Translations under genes and position numbers: made by a program
Shown: positions 7,762 through 16,919 of the stretch, piece by piece
How the letters are laid out: each line of letters begins with the position of its first letter
Numbering within the stretch: position 1 is the first letter of the stretch
Notes under the pieces: generated by a model
Database searches by the model: none
What the model was told of the DNA's origin: nothing
What the model saw: only the letters and a program-made list of their open reading frames with translations
Assembly (NCBI GenBank): GCA_015058625.1
Contig: SVCA01000001.1
Coordinates: 1-64,000, forward strand
Length of the DNA: 64,000 nt
From: Pseudoselenomonas ruminantium
GTDB lineage: Bacteria; Bacillota; Negativicutes; Selenomonadales; Selenomonadaceae
Direction: 5' to 3'

Positions 7762-8817
7762 TTACGCTTTGTTAAACTTGTCTTTGCCCTGCTTGCACAC
7801 CGGACATTTCCAATCCGCAGGCAAATCCTCGAAGGCCGTCCCTGCCGGAATACCATGCTCCGGGTCGCCTTTAGCTGGGTCATAAACCGTGCCGCAGATG
7901 GAACAGACATACTTGCCCGTGCTCTTTTGCTCACCGTAATCCATTTTCGGCGGAATCGGCGCCGGCATATTATTGAGGTCAACGACCTTACTGCCTGCCA
8001 GATTTTCATAGCCCAATGGCGTATGCGTGGACAGATAAACAGTCTTATGGCTGGCGATAAAGGCGCGCACCTTGTTGAGCGTGTCTCTGGCCGCTGCCTT
8101 ATCCTCGGTGGCAATCGACAGCTTGTTTTGATAAAGGGCTTCATCCGTATAGGTCACATCACCGTGGATAATGTAATGCAGCCCCTCATTTTCCACGATA
8201 ATGATGCTGTTGCCGGTCGTATGACCGGGGGCAAAGACATAATAAATACCCTCGGCAATCTTCTGGCATTTGTCAAAGTTTTCATAAGCACCATCAGTAA
8301 AATCAACCCGGACAACATTATCGCCCTTTAATTCCATGGCATCCGCTTCAATACGGGAAATGTATATCTTCGCCTTGGGGAAGCTCCTGAGTTCCCCGGT
8401 ATGGTCAGGATGTTTATGGGTGACGAGAATCTTCGTCACCTGCTCTTTTTTGTAACCAAGTTTTTCCAAAGCGGTCACATAATCATCAATTCTTGAACCT
8501 AGATAGATGGGCGCGTTTACATCCGCGGCCATATCCGGCTGTTCCAGCGGCATCCCCGTATCCACCAGAATTACCTCGTCCCCTGTATCAATGAGATAGT
8601 TCTGCAACGTGCTGCGATATTTTACGCTCTTATCAAATTTGCCCTCGCCATCTTCTAACCCCATGGCAAACGGCTGCGTCATAAATCCATTTTCGTAGAG
8701 CTTTACTGCCTTTATTTCCATCCGTCTTGCACTCCCCTCTGCAAACATCGAAAATTGCCCGGCCATCAGGCAGGCGGTGCCTATGCCTGCGGTCTTGATA
8801 AACTCCCGGCGATTCAT
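7762..8817 (-). CDS. Exported metallo-beta-lactamase-fold protein fused to rubredoxin
   Basis: A 351-residue fusion. Residues 1-30 have a twin-arginine-like leader ([20 protein letters not shown]). The central metallo-beta-lactamase domain has [10 protein letters not shown] (metal ligands), a later [11 protein letters not shown]is and Asp/His motifs such as HGDVTY. The last 50 residues are a rubredoxin with two CxxC pairs (CSICG and CPVCK) that holds one iron. The fusion resembles the flavodiiron/rubredoxin theme but has no flavodoxin domain, so the catalytic activity is uncertain. The following rubrerythrin gene starts four bases upstream, placing both in an oxygen or peroxide detoxification operon. 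Confidence 0.8.
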   Translation of the reverse strand: MNRREFIKTAGIGTACLMAGQFSMFAEGSARRMEIKAVKLYENGFMTQPFAMGLEDGEGKFDKSVKYRSTLQNYLIDTGDEVILVDTGMPLEQPDMAADVNAPIYLGSRIDDYVTALEKLGYKKEQVTKILVTHKHPDHTGELRSFPKAKIYISRIEADAMELKGDNVVRVDFTDGAYENFDKCQKIAEGIYYVFAPGHTTGNSIIIVENEGLHYIIHGDVTYTDEALYQNKLSIATEDKAAARDTLNKVRAFIASHKTVYLSTHTPLGYENLAGSKVVDLNNMPAPIPPKMDYGEQKSTGKYVCSICGTVYDPAKGDPEHGIPAGTAFEDLPADWKCPVCKQGKDKFNKA

Positions 8818-8821
8818 CGTC

Positions 8822-9367
8822 TTAGTCCTTCAGTTTGAACACTTTTTTCGGCTGGCCGCAAAGTGGGCAGGCAAAATCATCCGGTTCAGCATCCAAATCG
8901 CCGACATATTCATAACCACAGACCGCGCAGACATAAATTTTCTTACCGGCAGCTTCCAGAAGTCCCGGGCAATGCTTTTCGAGAATCTTTGCCAGTTTCA
9001 CGCCATGATGGCCTTCCTGCTTGGCAAAGATTTCCATTTCATCGGCAGCCTCGGCAAGACCGGCTTCGCGGAACTTATCCGCCATAGCCTTGACTTTCTT
9101 TTCCCCGGCATATTCCGCCGACATAAACCCGCGCACCAACGGCCAGAAATCCTTGGGTATCATGCCGTTTACCGTAGCATAGAAGCCGGCATGTACCGCT
9201 TCCTGATTGGCTGCTTCAATAAACTCTGCCGCCACATCATCAAGCCCCTGTTCCTTGGCAAGTCTGGCCAGCGTATAATACATCATCGTGCCTTTGGCTT
9301 CACCCAAGGCCATCATTTCGGCCATTTTCTCCAACGGAGTTCCCTTTGTAATACCATGTAAGCTCAT
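8822..9367 (-). CDS. Rubrerythrin
   Basis: A 181-residue non-heme iron peroxidase. The N-terminal four-helix bundle carries Glu/His ligands in [31 protein letters not shown] and KQEGHHG, and the C-terminal rubredoxin-like domain has CAVCG and CPLCG. It reduces hydrogen peroxide in strict anaerobes with electrons from NADH-dependent reductases. It is followed after four bases by the MBL-rubredoxin gene and preceded by a flavodoxin-fold reductase at 9389, a plausible electron donor. Confidence 0.9.
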   Translation of the reverse strand: MSLHGITKGTPLEKMAEMMALGEAKGTMMYYTLARLAKEQGLDDVAAEFIEAANQEAVHAGFYATVNGMIPKDFWPLVRGFMSAEYAGEKKVKAMADKFREAGLAEAADEMEIFAKQEGHHGVKLAKILEKHCPGLLEAAGKKIYVCAVCGYEYVGDLDAEPDDFACPLCGQPKKVFKLKD

Positions 9368-9388
9368 GTCAAACTCTCCTTATAAAAA

Positions 9389-9940
9389 TTATATTAACTC
9401 AGCCAAAGCTGCTGACTGCTTCAAGCCATCTGTCTTTTGCACATCTCCCGGATTGCCCACACCGGGTATCAGCACCTCACCTATGCAATCCCATTTAAGC
9501 ATGCCAAAAGCCTTCTCAAAGGGGGACTTCACATCATCCATAACGCTTATATCTTCGCTCATACAGCAAATCATCAGCGCGGTCTTTTTACCTGCCAGCT
9601 GTTCCATCTTGCCGCCCACCATGAAGGAATACATGCGGTCAAAAACGCCCTTGATATTTGAAGGAATCGAAAACCAGTAGGTCGGCATCGCAAAGACCAC
9701 AGCATCAGCCTCTAACATAGCTTCGGCAATGGGATTAAAATCGTCATCGAAGGAACAGGGCTTGCCTGTCTTGAAACAGGTATTGCAGGCGTGACAGCCG
9801 CCGATTTTCAACTTACCGGCAGCAAAGCACTGGACAGAATGTCCTTTTTCTTCCGCAGCCTTGACAAAAGCCTCTGCCATAAGGTCACTGTTGCCATTTT
9901 TTCTAGGACTTCCTGTTATAACAACAATCTTTTTCGTCAT
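9389..9940 (-). CDS. Flavodoxin-fold NADPH-dependent FMN reductase
   Basis: A 183-residue flavoprotein with the FMN loop ITGSPRKNGNSDLMAEA and a Cys-containing segment GCHACNTCFKTGKPC at about residues 48-62. AMPTYWFSIPSNIKGVFDRM is the second FMN-binding motif. It is a paralog of the gene at 6617 but shorter at the C-terminus. As first gene of the redox island it could supply electrons to rubredoxin or rubrerythrin encoded downstream. Confidence 0.8.
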   Translation of the reverse strand: MTKKIVVITGSPRKNGNSDLMAEAFVKAAEEKGHSVQCFAAGKLKIGGCHACNTCFKTGKPCSFDDDFNPIAEAMLEADAVVFAMPTYWFSIPSNIKGVFDRMYSFMVGGKMEQLAGKKTALMICCMSEDISVMDDVKSPFEKAFGMLKWDCIGEVLIPGVGNPGDVQKTDGLKQSAALAELI

Positions 9941-9974
9941 AATAATACGCTCTCCTCATACCTTAGAGTTTTAT

Positions 9975-10469
9975 CTACACATTACTATCTTCAGCAGCCT
10001 TCCTCACGGCCTCCTGCCGCTGTTTTTTTCGCTCATGGTAAAGTTCATGACGTTTTCTAGCTGCTTCAAAAGCTGCCTTGGCTTCTTCTGTTTCCAATTC
10101 CAGTTTTGGCACCGTCATTGGACGGCCATTGCGGTCTAAAGCCACCATGGTGAAGTAAGCCGACAAAGCATGCTGTGGCCCCTGCTCGGCCTCCAGCACT
10201 TCCACCTCCACATTTACCGCTACTTCCATGGAAGTATGCCCTACATAGATGACCTCTGCCGTACACGTCACCAAATCGCCAATGAGAATCGGCGTGTGAA
10301 ACTCCAGTTCATCCACTCTTGCAGTCACCACATTGGAACGGCAAAACTTCCGGGCAGCGGCATAAGCCGTTGAATCCATCATCTTCATTAGTTCGCCGCC
10401 GTGAACATTGCCGCTGGGATTGGTCTGACTGGGCATCATCACTTCACTCAAATAAATTTTGGTAGACAT
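9975..10469 (-). CDS. Acyl-CoA thioesterase, hotdog fold (YciA/YkhA-like)
   Basis: A 164-residue single hotdog-fold protein. The motif PSQTNPSGNVHGGELMKMMDSTA contains the catalytic Asn/Asp region and the HGG turn before the central helix; SAYFTMVALDRNGRP is the family's second signature. Hydrolyses acyl-CoA in the cytosol. The ATG at 10469 is preferred because AGGTG lies eight bases upstream; a GTG at 10478 overlaps that site. It follows the aldolase gene after about 26 bases and is likely cotranscribed. Confidence 0.8.
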   Translation of the reverse strand: MSTKIYLSEVMMPSQTNPSGNVHGGELMKMMDSTAYAAARKFCRSNVVTARVDELEFHTPILIGDLVTCTAEVIYVGHTSMEVAVNVEVEVLEAEQGPQHALSAYFTMVALDRNGRPMTVPKLELETEEAKAAFEAARKRHELYHERKKQRQEAVRKAAEDSNV

Positions 10470-10495
10470 ATATTTCACCTGTTAAGCAAGAAAAA

Positions 10496-11287
10496 CTAGC
10501 CCTCGATACCTTTTTTGAATGTTGCTAATGTATTATCTGCCGCCTGTACCAAAAAAGCCGTATCCGCACCAAGCGCCAGGAAGCTCGCGCCCAAATCGGC
10601 AAAGTGCTTCGCCTGCTCCGGCGTCACGGCAATCGTGCCCACGGGAACGCCCAGCGCTTTTATCTGTTTAATCATATCATCCATGGCCTCTGCCACCTCA
10701 GGATGGAAAATGTCTATGCCATGCCCCATGTCAACAGCCAAATCTATCGGGCCAAGGAAGACAGCACCGACACCGGGTGTCTTGGCAATGGCTTCCAGAT
10801 TTTCCATGCCCTTTTTGCTTTCAATCTGCGGTATAATGCAAATCTCATCCACATTGCGCGCCAGATAATCATTAGAGCGCCCGAAACGTCCGGCACGTAC
10901 AGCAGTTGCGCCAAAACCACGATTGCCGCGCGGCGCATACGAAGCCCAATACATGATGTTTTCGGTTTCTTCGCCCGATTCCACCTTGGGAATAATGATG
11001 TTTTGAATACCGCTGTCGAGAACCTGCTTGATAATGCCTGTTCCGGCCTCGGGAATTCGCACCACAGGAGTCATATCGTAAGGGGCAATAGCTCTGGCAA
11101 TTTCAAGGACTGTCTGCATCGTATGCGGGCCATGCTCCCCGTCGATAAACAGCCAGTCATATTCCGAGGTTGCCAAAACCTCAGCCACATCGGGAGAAGT
11201 TGTTTCCTGCGCCACACCATACTGCAATTTTCCTGCTTCGATACCATGTTTGAATGCGTTATTCAGATAATCTTTCACCATTGGCAT
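10496..11287 (-). CDS. HpcH/HpaI-family aldolase
   Basis: A 263-residue TIM-barrel class II aldolase of the 2-keto-3-deoxy-sugar-acid / 4-hydroxy-2-oxoheptanedioate type. The [10 protein letters not shown] segment (residue 48) carries the catalytic His, PQIESKKG supplies the metal-binding Glu, and [10 protein letters not shown] supplies the metal-binding Asp. It makes or cleaves pyruvate-plus-aldehyde adducts. A good AGGAGGG is seven bases before the ATG. A direct-repeat site 64-83 bases upstream matches sites before the nearby two-component genes and may regulate it. Confidence 0.8.
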   Translation of the reverse strand: MPMVKDYLNNAFKHGIEAGKLQYGVAQETTSPDVAEVLATSEYDWLFIDGEHGPHTMQTVLEIARAIAPYDMTPVVRIPEAGTGIIKQVLDSGIQNIIIPKVESGEETENIMYWASYAPRGNRGFGATAVRAGRFGRSNDYLARNVDEICIIPQIESKKGMENLEAIAKTPGVGAVFLGPIDLAVDMGHGIDIFHPEVAEAMDDMIKQIKALGVPVGTIAVTPEQAKHFADLGASFLALGADTAFLVQAADNTLATFKKGIEG

Positions 11288-11350
11288 TGTCTAATCCCTC
11301 CTCAACATTTTGTATATAACTAAGAACTGTAAAAAATTATAGGGCATTTC

Positions 11351-11370
11351 TATGACCTCAATGTGACCTT
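11351..11370 (+). promoter_or_regulatory. Direct-repeat regulator site C (upstream of aldolase)
   Basis: TATGACCTC and ATGTGACCTT are two copies of a TGTGAC-like half-site with 11-base periodicity. The same arrangement occurs at 14444 and 16305. The site is in the leader of the aldolase/thioesterase transcription unit. Confidence 0.45.
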
Positions 11371-11378
11371 TAATAATT

Positions 11379-12509
11379 TCATTCCTCGGAAAAATCGGTA
11401 TCCATGACTACCTGCAACTCGTAGGTGGGAAACTCTGCCTGAATATGTGCCACTACCTCCTGAAAAACCGCCTGCCGATTGGGCGCATCAAAGCTTATCA
11501 CCAAATCAAAGCGAATGTTTTTCGTTTCCTTCGTCAGGTAAAAACCATGAATCTGCCGTACATACTGATGGGAAAAGACAATTTCCCGTATCTTTTTCTC
11601 CAGCCGGCTGATTTCTTCATCACGCGTATTGAAGGAATAAACGCCGATAGCGGTAAGCAGCACGTTATGCTTTTGCATAACCTCCACCATGATTTCACGG
11701 AGCATCTTATCCAGCTGATTGGCACCATAAGTATCCGGCACCTCAATATGAATAGAGCCTTGCCAGCTATCCGGCCCGTAATTATGCAAAACCAAATCAT
11801 AAGCCCCACGCACGCCCGGGAAGGCTGTTATGGTTTTCCGGATGCTTTTGGCCAGCTCCACATCATTACGCTCACCAAGGATTTTGGAAAGTGTCTCGCG
11901 CAGCATATCAATACCGGCCTTGATGATAACCAAGGAAATAATTGCCCCCAACCACGCTTCCAACGAAATTTGCAAGGTCAGAAATATCCCGGCAGCCACC
12001 AGCGTAGAAGCCGAGATAACAGAATCCAGTTTCGCGTCTTCACCCGAATTTACCAGCGCATCCGAATTGACCTGTTCCCCCACATTTTTCACATAGCGCC
12101 CCAGAAAAATTTTCACCACCACAGCCACAGCCACAATGATAAGCGAAAGCGTGCTGTAATCCGGTGTTTCCGGCTGCAGAATCTGTTTAACCGATTCAAT
12201 CAGGGAAGTCACGCCTGCATAAAACACGATGACGGAAATGATAATGGCGCTCATGTATTCGATACGCCCATAGCCAAAGGGATGTTCCTTATCTGGCTCT
12301 TTGGCAGCCAGCTTGGCTCCCACAATCGTTATCAGCGAACTAGCTGCATCAGATATGTTATTGACTGCATCCAGAGTAATGGCTATGGAATTGCTCAAAA
12401 AGCCAATCACCGCCTTGAAGGCCGCCAAAAATACATTGGCAACAATACCGATAATACTCGTCCTGACAATTACCTTTTCCCGCGAAGTTTGGACTGCTGT
12501 TTCATTCAT
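11379..12509 (-). CDS. Cation diffusion facilitator (CDF) metal efflux protein
   Basis: A 376-residue inner-membrane metal/proton antiporter. Six membrane segments lie in residues 20-215, with metal-site residues in DAVNNISDAASS (helix 2) and a matching Asp-rich segment in helix 5 (EDAKLDSVISAS). The C-terminal cytosolic part is larger than in many CDF proteins (about 160 residues) and ends with a second ferredoxin-like unit. The ATG at 12509 has GGTGAT upstream; the ATG at 12521 overlaps the ribosome-binding site. Likely exports zinc, iron or manganese; metal choice is not readable. Confidence 0.85.
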   Translation of the reverse strand: MNETAVQTSREKVIVRTSIIGIVANVFLAAFKAVIGFLSNSIAITLDAVNNISDAASSLITIVGAKLAAKEPDKEHPFGYGRIEYMSAIIISVIVFYAGVTSLIESVKQILQPETPDYSTLSLIIVAVAVVVKIFLGRYVKNVGEQVNSDALVNSGEDAKLDSVISASTLVAAGIFLTLQISLEAWLGAIISLVIIKAGIDMLRETLSKILGERNDVELAKSIRKTITAFPGVRGAYDLVLHNYGPDSWQGSIHIEVPDTYGANQLDKMLREIMVEVMQKHNVLLTAIGVYSFNTRDEEISRLEKKIREIVFSHQYVRQIHGFYLTKETKNIRFDLVISFDAPNRQAVFQEVVAHIQAEFPTYELQVVMDTDFSEE

Positions 12510-12578
12510 TAGAATCACCATCCTTCCCCTTTGGTATTCGTGGCCAAAATAACAATTCCTGCCAAATTACAGCACAAA

Positions 12579-12614
12579 AGCAGGGCAATGCGTCACGATG
12601 TCCATTGCCCTGCT
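12579..12614 (-). terminator. Terminator of the glutathione peroxidase gene
   Basis: Perfect 12-base stem (12579-12590 with 12603-12614) followed on the minus strand by TTTTGTG. Confidence 0.8.
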
Positions 12615-12630
12615 TCTATACATCTATTCC

Positions 12631-13176
12631 TTACAGCAATTTTTCAATCGCTTCCGACATAGCCACAGGACTGGTAGTCGGTTCATAGCGCTCCACTACA
12701 TTGCCTTCGCGGTCAATGAGGAACTTGGTAAAGTTCCACTTAATGCCATCATCTTCCAAATACTCCGGATAATTTTTCTTGAGTGCATCCAACAGCACTG
12801 CGGAAAATTCGTGGTTTTCATCAAAGCCCTTGAAGCCTTTTTCTGCCGTCAGGTACTTAAAGAGCGGCTGCGCCGTTTCGCCGCGCACATCGCCTTTCTC
12901 AAAAATCTGGAAGCTGACACCGTAGTTGCGGCGGCAGAACTGCTGTACTTCGTTGTTGCTGCCAGGTTCCTGCGCTCCGAACTGATTGCAGGGAAAGCCC
13001 AGGATTTCCAGCCCTTTATCCTTATACTTATCGTAAAGTTCCTGCAATTCCTTGTATTGTGGCGTAAAACCACACTTGCTGGCGGTATTGACAATAATCA
13101 GTACCTTGCCTGCATAATCCTTTAAGGATTTTTCCTCACCGCTGTTCGTCTTTGCCGAAAAATCATAAACACTCAT
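12631..13176 (-). CDS. Glutathione peroxidase, cysteine type
   Basis: A 181-residue thiol peroxidase with the glutathione peroxidase fold. The catalytic tetrad is visible: Cys in [10 protein letters not shown] (not selenocysteine), Gln/Asn in GFPCNQFG, and Trp/Asn in WNFTKFLID. In bacteria such enzymes usually take electrons from thioredoxin. It lies in the same direction just downstream of a glutaredoxin-like gene and a thioredoxin reductase, which suggests a complete peroxide-reducing set. A GGAGAATAAAG site precedes the ATG. Confidence 0.9.
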   Translation of the reverse strand: MSVYDFSAKTNSGEEKSLKDYAGKVLIIVNTASKCGFTPQYKELQELYDKYKDKGLEILGFPCNQFGAQEPGSNNEVQQFCRRNYGVSFQIFEKGDVRGETAQPLFKYLTAEKGFKGFDENHEFSAVLLDALKKNYPEYLEDDGIKWNFTKFLIDREGNVVERYEPTTSPVAMSEAIEKLL

Positions 13177-13213
13177 CTTTATTCTCCTCTCATACCTTAT
13201 CGCATTTATTTAA

Positions 13214-13444
13214 TCAAAGTCCCAGCAGGGCATCAATCTTGCCCTTGTCAAAGCCCAGTACATACTCTTTGCCATCCGCAGTAATCACGGGAACGGCTTC
13301 ATCACCGGTAAGCGCCTGACACTCCGCCAGCGCCGCTTCATCATTTTCGATGTTGCATTCCACATATTCCACCTGTCGGGATTTCAGATACTTCTTCACC
13401 TTGTCACACCAAGGACAATTATTGATGGAATAAACCTTAACCAT
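13214..13444 (-). CDS. Glutaredoxin-like protein
   Basis: A 76-residue thioredoxin-fold protein with a CPWC active site near residue 10 and a cis-Pro motif AVPVITADG. This is typical of NrdH/glutaredoxin-like proteins of Firmicutes, which are reduced by a thioredoxin reductase. The start at 13444 is preferred over 13450, because AGGGGAA needs about seven bases of spacing. It begins two bases after the stop of the reductase at 13447, so they are coupled and probably partners. Confidence 0.85.
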   Translation of the reverse strand: MVKVYSINNCPWCDKVKKYLKSRQVEYVECNIENDEAALAECQALTGDEAVPVITADGKEYVLGFDKGKIDALLGL

Positions 13445-13446
13445 GT

Positions 13447-14391
13447 TCATTTCCCCTTTCTGATTTGCGCTAAATATTTCTCCGCTAAAATTGCGGCGGT
13501 GGTGCCATCAGCGGCAGCAGTTGTAAGCTGCCGTACTTCCTTATAGCGTACATCACCTGCGGCAAACACGCCCGGAACATTGGTGCGGCAGTCTTCGCCG
13601 GCCTTAATCCGACCATCAGCAGCCAGCTCAATATCTTCCTTGAACATATCCGTATTCGGCGTAACGCCGATATTGACGAAAATACCATCTACGGCTAATT
13701 CTTTCTTCGTGCCGGTTGCTTTATCCAAGACCTCAACAGATTCCAGCTGCTTTTCGCCTTTCAGCGCTACCACATTGGTTTCGAGCAGGATTTCTACTTT
13801 CGCATTGCTGCGCAATTTTTCCTGCGAGGATTCATCGGCACGCAGCTGGGAACGATGCAAGAGGTACAGCTTCCGGGCATACTTGGTCAAAAAGTTGGCC
13901 GCATCCACGGCGGCATTACCGCCGCCCATAACGGCGATGACCTTGTCCTGATACAGATGACCGTCACAAAGCTCACAATAGTGCACACCCTTGCCGGCAT
14001 ATTTGCGTTCTTCCGGCAGCGGCAGTTTGCGCCGTTCCATACCTGAAGCGATAATGACGCTGCCGGCTTCGTAAATGCAGGACTTGGTTTCCACGATTTT
14101 TCGTTCTTCCTGCAAGCTGACTTTTTCAATCATGTCAAATTCATCAACCACAGCGCCAAAGCTCTCCGCCTGCTGCTGTACGGTTGCGATTAAATCTTTG
14201 CCCGCCACATTGGGCAGCCCCGGATAATTTTCAATTCCGGTGGCATTGGCAATCTGGCCGCCTACCAGTGCATTTTCCAGCACCAGCACCGACAGGTTCA
14301 TGCGCCCTGCATAAAGGGCGGCGGTAAGTCCTGCCATTCCGGCACCGATGATGACGATATCCTTTTGTATACGTTTCTTTTCCGTTGGCAT
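13447..14391 (-). CDS. trxB: Thioredoxin reductase (low-molecular-weight type)
   Basis: A 314-residue flavoprotein with an FAD-binding GAGMAGLTAALYAGR near the N-terminus, the redox-active CELC in the central NADPH domain, GGGNAAVDAANFL for NADPH binding, and a C-terminal FAAGDVR. It passes electrons from NADPH to a thioredoxin-fold partner, probably the glutaredoxin-like protein encoded immediately downstream. The ATG at 14391 has AAAGGAGATATTG upstream. A direct-repeat regulator site lies 53-72 bases before the start. Confidence 0.85.
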   Translation of the reverse strand: MPTEKKRIQKDIVIIGAGMAGLTAALYAGRMNLSVLVLENALVGGQIANATGIENYPGLPNVAGKDLIATVQQQAESFGAVVDEFDMIEKVSLQEERKIVETKSCIYEAGSVIIASGMERRKLPLPEERKYAGKGVHYCELCDGHLYQDKVIAVMGGGNAAVDAANFLTKYARKLYLLHRSQLRADESSQEKLRSNAKVEILLETNVVALKGEKQLESVEVLDKATGTKKELAVDGIFVNIGVTPNTDMFKEDIELAADGRIKAGEDCRTNVPGVFAAGDVRYKEVRQLTTAAADGTTAAILAEKYLAQIRKGK

Positions 14392-14443
14392 CAATATCTC
14401 CTTTCTGTACCTCATCTACTACGCTTATGATTATAGAGGCCAA

Positions 14444-14463
14444 TTGTGACCTCTATGTGACTT
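14444..14463 (+). promoter_or_regulatory. Direct-repeat regulator site B (upstream of trxB)
   Basis: TTGTGACC and ATGTGACTT are two copies of the TGTGAC half-site 11 bases apart, in the same orientation as sites at 11351 and 16305. Located between the histidine-kinase gene and trxB. It overlaps a short inverted repeat (14433-14439 with 14450-14456). Confidence 0.5.
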
Positions 14464-14498
14464 TTATTCGATTTTTTACAATCTTTTTGTGAGAAATT

Positions 14499-15572
14499 TT
14501 ATTTCGCTGATATCGGGAGCAAACAGCTTTTGCCACTGTCGAGTGGCAGGGCCACAACCATTTCCGTCCCTTTCCCCAGCTGGCTTTGACAGGCAATCTG
14601 ACCGCCCAACAGCTCCAAAATACGCTTGACAATGGAAAGCCCCAGCCCATGACCTTTTTCCTGATGGGATTCGTCACATTGATAGAACCGCTCAAAGATA
14701 TGCGCCTGCTTATCGGCAGGAATGCCGATGCCTTCATCCTTGATATGCACACAGATGGAACCGGGCGCAGACTCGCCCGTAATCTGAATCGTACTGCCCT
14801 TTGCCGAATACTTGATGGCATTATCGATAAGGTTCAGCCATACCTGCTTGGTCATATCCGGGTCGCTTTCAATCGGCATGGCGGGCAAATCCAAAGAAAA
14901 CGAAATATCCTTAGCTTCCCAACGCTCGGCAAGCAGGATCACACACTGCCGTATCTGTTCATCCACAACAATATCCTCATGGCGCATAACGATGGCCTGC
15001 GCATCGAGCCGTGAAAGCCTGAGCAGATTTTCCGCCAGCCGCGAAAGCCTGAGTGCTTCCTCGTGTACCAGCCCTGTATATTCCCGCCGTTCTTCTTCGG
15101 TCAGCCCCCCTTCTAATAAAATCTCGGAAAAACCGACAATGGAAGAAAGCGGGGTCTTAAACTCGTGGGAAACACTGCCGGTAAAGCCTTTTTGCATATG
15201 GTCAATGCTTTGCAGTTCCTTGGCCATGCGGTTGAAATTCTCAATCAGTAAAAGCCCTTCTTCTGTGCTCACCAAATTTTCCGGCGGGGGCACACGCACA
15301 GCAAAATCCCCCTTGGCAATGCGTCCCGTGGCCTCGACCACAGACTGCGCCGGGCGAATGTAATATCCGGCCTCCCAGGCAAGCAACAACGCCCCGGAAA
15401 CAATCGTGAGCAGACTACAGATAATCAGCGCCACCGGCAGTTCCAATTGCAGCCCGGTCAGGCTGTCCAACAAATAGACCAACAGGCTGGACACGCCACA
15501 GCACAGAGCCAATGTAAGCAAGGTGGTCAAACTGTGATAGAGCCGCAAGGGCAAAACAAATTGTTTCTTCAT
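14499..15572 (-). CDS. Sensor histidine kinase
   Basis: A 357-residue membrane kinase. Two transmembrane segments occur in residues 10-70 with only a very short loop between them, so it probably senses a membrane or cytosolic signal. A HAMP-like linker follows, then the dimerisation domain with the phospho-acceptor His in SHEFKTPLSS, and the ATPase domain with NLIDNAIKYS, a DEGIGIP loop and GHGLGLSIV. Its start overlaps the response-regulator stop by four bases (15569-15572). Confidence 0.9.
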   Translation of the reverse strand: MKKQFVLPLRLYHSLTTLLTLALCCGVSSLLVYLLDSLTGLQLELPVALIICSLLTIVSGALLLAWEAGYYIRPAQSVVEATGRIAKGDFAVRVPPPENLVSTEEGLLLIENFNRMAKELQSIDHMQKGFTGSVSHEFKTPLSSIVGFSEILLEGGLTEEERREYTGLVHEEALRLSRLAENLLRLSRLDAQAIVMRHEDIVVDEQIRQCVILLAERWEAKDISFSLDLPAMPIESDPDMTKQVWLNLIDNAIKYSAKGSTIQITGESAPGSICVHIKDEGIGIPADKQAHIFERFYQCDESHQEKGHGLGLSIVKRILELLGGQIACQSQLGKGTEMVVALPLDSGKSCLLPISAK

Positions 15573-16252
15573 GACGTTTCTTCCTTAAATACTGCCTTAT
15601 ACCCCAAGCCCCGCACCGTTTCAATGGCAAAGTCAGGATTGTCGGCAAAGCGGTGACGCAGTTTCTTGATATGAGCATCCACATTGCGGCTGTCCGTGTC
15701 CTTGTCCACGCCCCAAATCTCGTCTAATAACTCCTGCCGAGTAAAAATCTTCCCCGGCTGATTGAGCAGCTTAAACAGCAGATAAAACTCCTTGGGCGGC
15801 AAAGTATCGGTCTGCTCACCTGTCTGTACCGTCAAAGACGCATAATCAAGCACTGTACCGCGGATAGTCAACCGTTTTTCGCTCATCAGCTGCGCCCGCC
15901 GCAATAAAGCTCCTACCCGCAGCATGAGTTCCCTCAGCTGAATGGGCTTTACCATATAGTCATCCGTCCCCGCGCGGAAGCCCCGCTCCATATCCTCCAT
16001 CTGCCCCTTGGCCGTGATGATTAAGATGGGCAAATCCATCTTCGCCCCGCGCAGGGCACTCGTCAGTTCCAAACCATCCATGCGGGGCATCATCACGTCG
16101 CTGATGATGAGGTCAATATGCTCCCGTTCCATAATATCCAGGGCCTCCTGCCCGTCAAAGGCGGGAAAGACATTGTACTGCTCCTGTTTCAGCTTTGCAC
16201 AAATCATGCGGTTGAGATTGCGGTCATCCTCCGCTACCAATATTGAAAACAT
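15569..16252 (-). CDS. OmpR/PhoB-family response regulator
   Basis: A 227-residue response regulator with receiver domain (phospho-acceptor Asp in IISDVMMPRMDG, Lys in MVKPIQ) and a C-terminal winged helix (KEFYLLFKLLNQPGKIFTRQELLDEIWG). The start at 16252 has AAGGGGG seven bases upstream. It pairs with the kinase at 14499. The direct-repeat site at 16305 in its own promoter region, with 11-base spacing typical of this family, points to autoregulation. Confidence 0.9.
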   Translation of the reverse strand: MFSILVAEDDRNLNRMICAKLKQEQYNVFPAFDGQEALDIMEREHIDLIISDVMMPRMDGLELTSALRGAKMDLPILIITAKGQMEDMERGFRAGTDDYMVKPIQLRELMLRVGALLRRAQLMSEKRLTIRGTVLDYASLTVQTGEQTDTLPPKEFYLLFKLLNQPGKIFTRQELLDEIWGVDKDTDSRNVDAHIKKLRHRFADNPDFAIETVRGLGYKAVFKEETS

Positions 16253-16304
16253 AGGCGCCCCCTTCACATAGAAAATCACTTATTCGCCTCAATTTTATTC
16301 TCCC

Positions 16305-16325
16305 TATGTGACTTGTATATGACTT
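16305..16325 (+). promoter_or_regulatory. Direct-repeat regulator site A (upstream of the response regulator)
   Basis: TATGTGACTT (16305-16314) and TATATGACTT (16316-16325) are direct repeats with 11-base spacing, about 55 bases upstream of the response-regulator start. Best of the three matching sites. Confidence 0.55.
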
Positions 16326-16426
16326 TATTTCGCCCTGCCAATATAAAATCCTGTTTGCGCCCTAAAGATAAATTGCAGTTTGTGAGTTAGTTCGTGCTTA
16401 TGATATCCCGTTTATACGCAGTCTGA

Positions 16427-16614
16427 GGCGAACGGGGAGTATTTTTTCTGTTTTCCGCTAAACGACCCCCTCGTAAAAGAGAACTGTCCAGTTACCTGCG
16501 CCGGGCAGGCCAACGGCGCTGCTTTCAGCGTTTTTTCTAGCATTTTCTTACCGGGGCCGGCCTTCACTGCGTTCAGGCAGTCGCTCCCTACAGAAAAATC
16601 ACTCCCCGTTCGCC
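16427..16614 (-). ncRNA. Left copy of the structured element (candidate RNA)
   Basis: Outer stem 16427-16440 with 16601-16614 is a perfect 14 bases and continues as a T-rich/A-rich stem to 16450/16591. Inner stem: 16464-16469 with 16553-16558. Small hairpin: 16560-16563 with 16575-16578, loop conserved in the other copy. Non-Watson-Crick positions in the outer and inner stems become G-U pairs only if the minus strand is the RNA, so I assign that strand; this rests on few positions. Transcription has not been shown. Confidence 0.45.
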
Positions 16615-16724
16615 CCAAGTTACGGATTATGCAAGCGGTGAGAACTCGTTGCTCTCGTTACAAGAACATCGATGTTCTTGCTGCTTGTCATCGCGAAAAT
16701 GCCGTTTAGTACGAACATCACTTA

Positions 16725-16919
16725 GGGCGGAGGTGGTGATGCTTTTCGCCGTGGAACGACTGTCCGAACGCAGTGAGGACTGGCCCACAAACGGCATAAA
16801 CTAAACACTGGGCTGAACATACGCGCCGCCGGTCTTGCCCGGCGCAGGTAACTAAAAAGCCCATACATTTGCTTGTGGGTCATTTAGTGCAACGGCGAAA
16901 AGTATTACCACCTCCGCCC
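16725..16919 (+). ncRNA. Right copy of the structured element (candidate RNA)
   Basis: Outer stem 16725-16752 with 16892-16919 (28 positions, 2 not Watson-Crick and both G-U on the plus strand). Inner stem 16782-16790 with 16873-16881, again with one G-U. Small hairpin 16762-16765 with 16777-16780 around loop GAACGCAGTGA. Its plus strand corresponds to the minus strand of the left copy, so both candidate RNAs would point outward from the central palindrome. Confidence 0.45.

Noticed and set aside
12631..14391. Selenoproteins (glutathione peroxidase, thioredoxin reductase)
   Set aside because: Both have ordinary Cys codons at the active site and no in-frame TGA.
16412..16618. Open frame of 68 residues inside the structured element (and another at 16905-17096)
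   Set aside because: They run across both arms of stems that covary, have no ribosome-binding site, and the pairing explains the sequence better.
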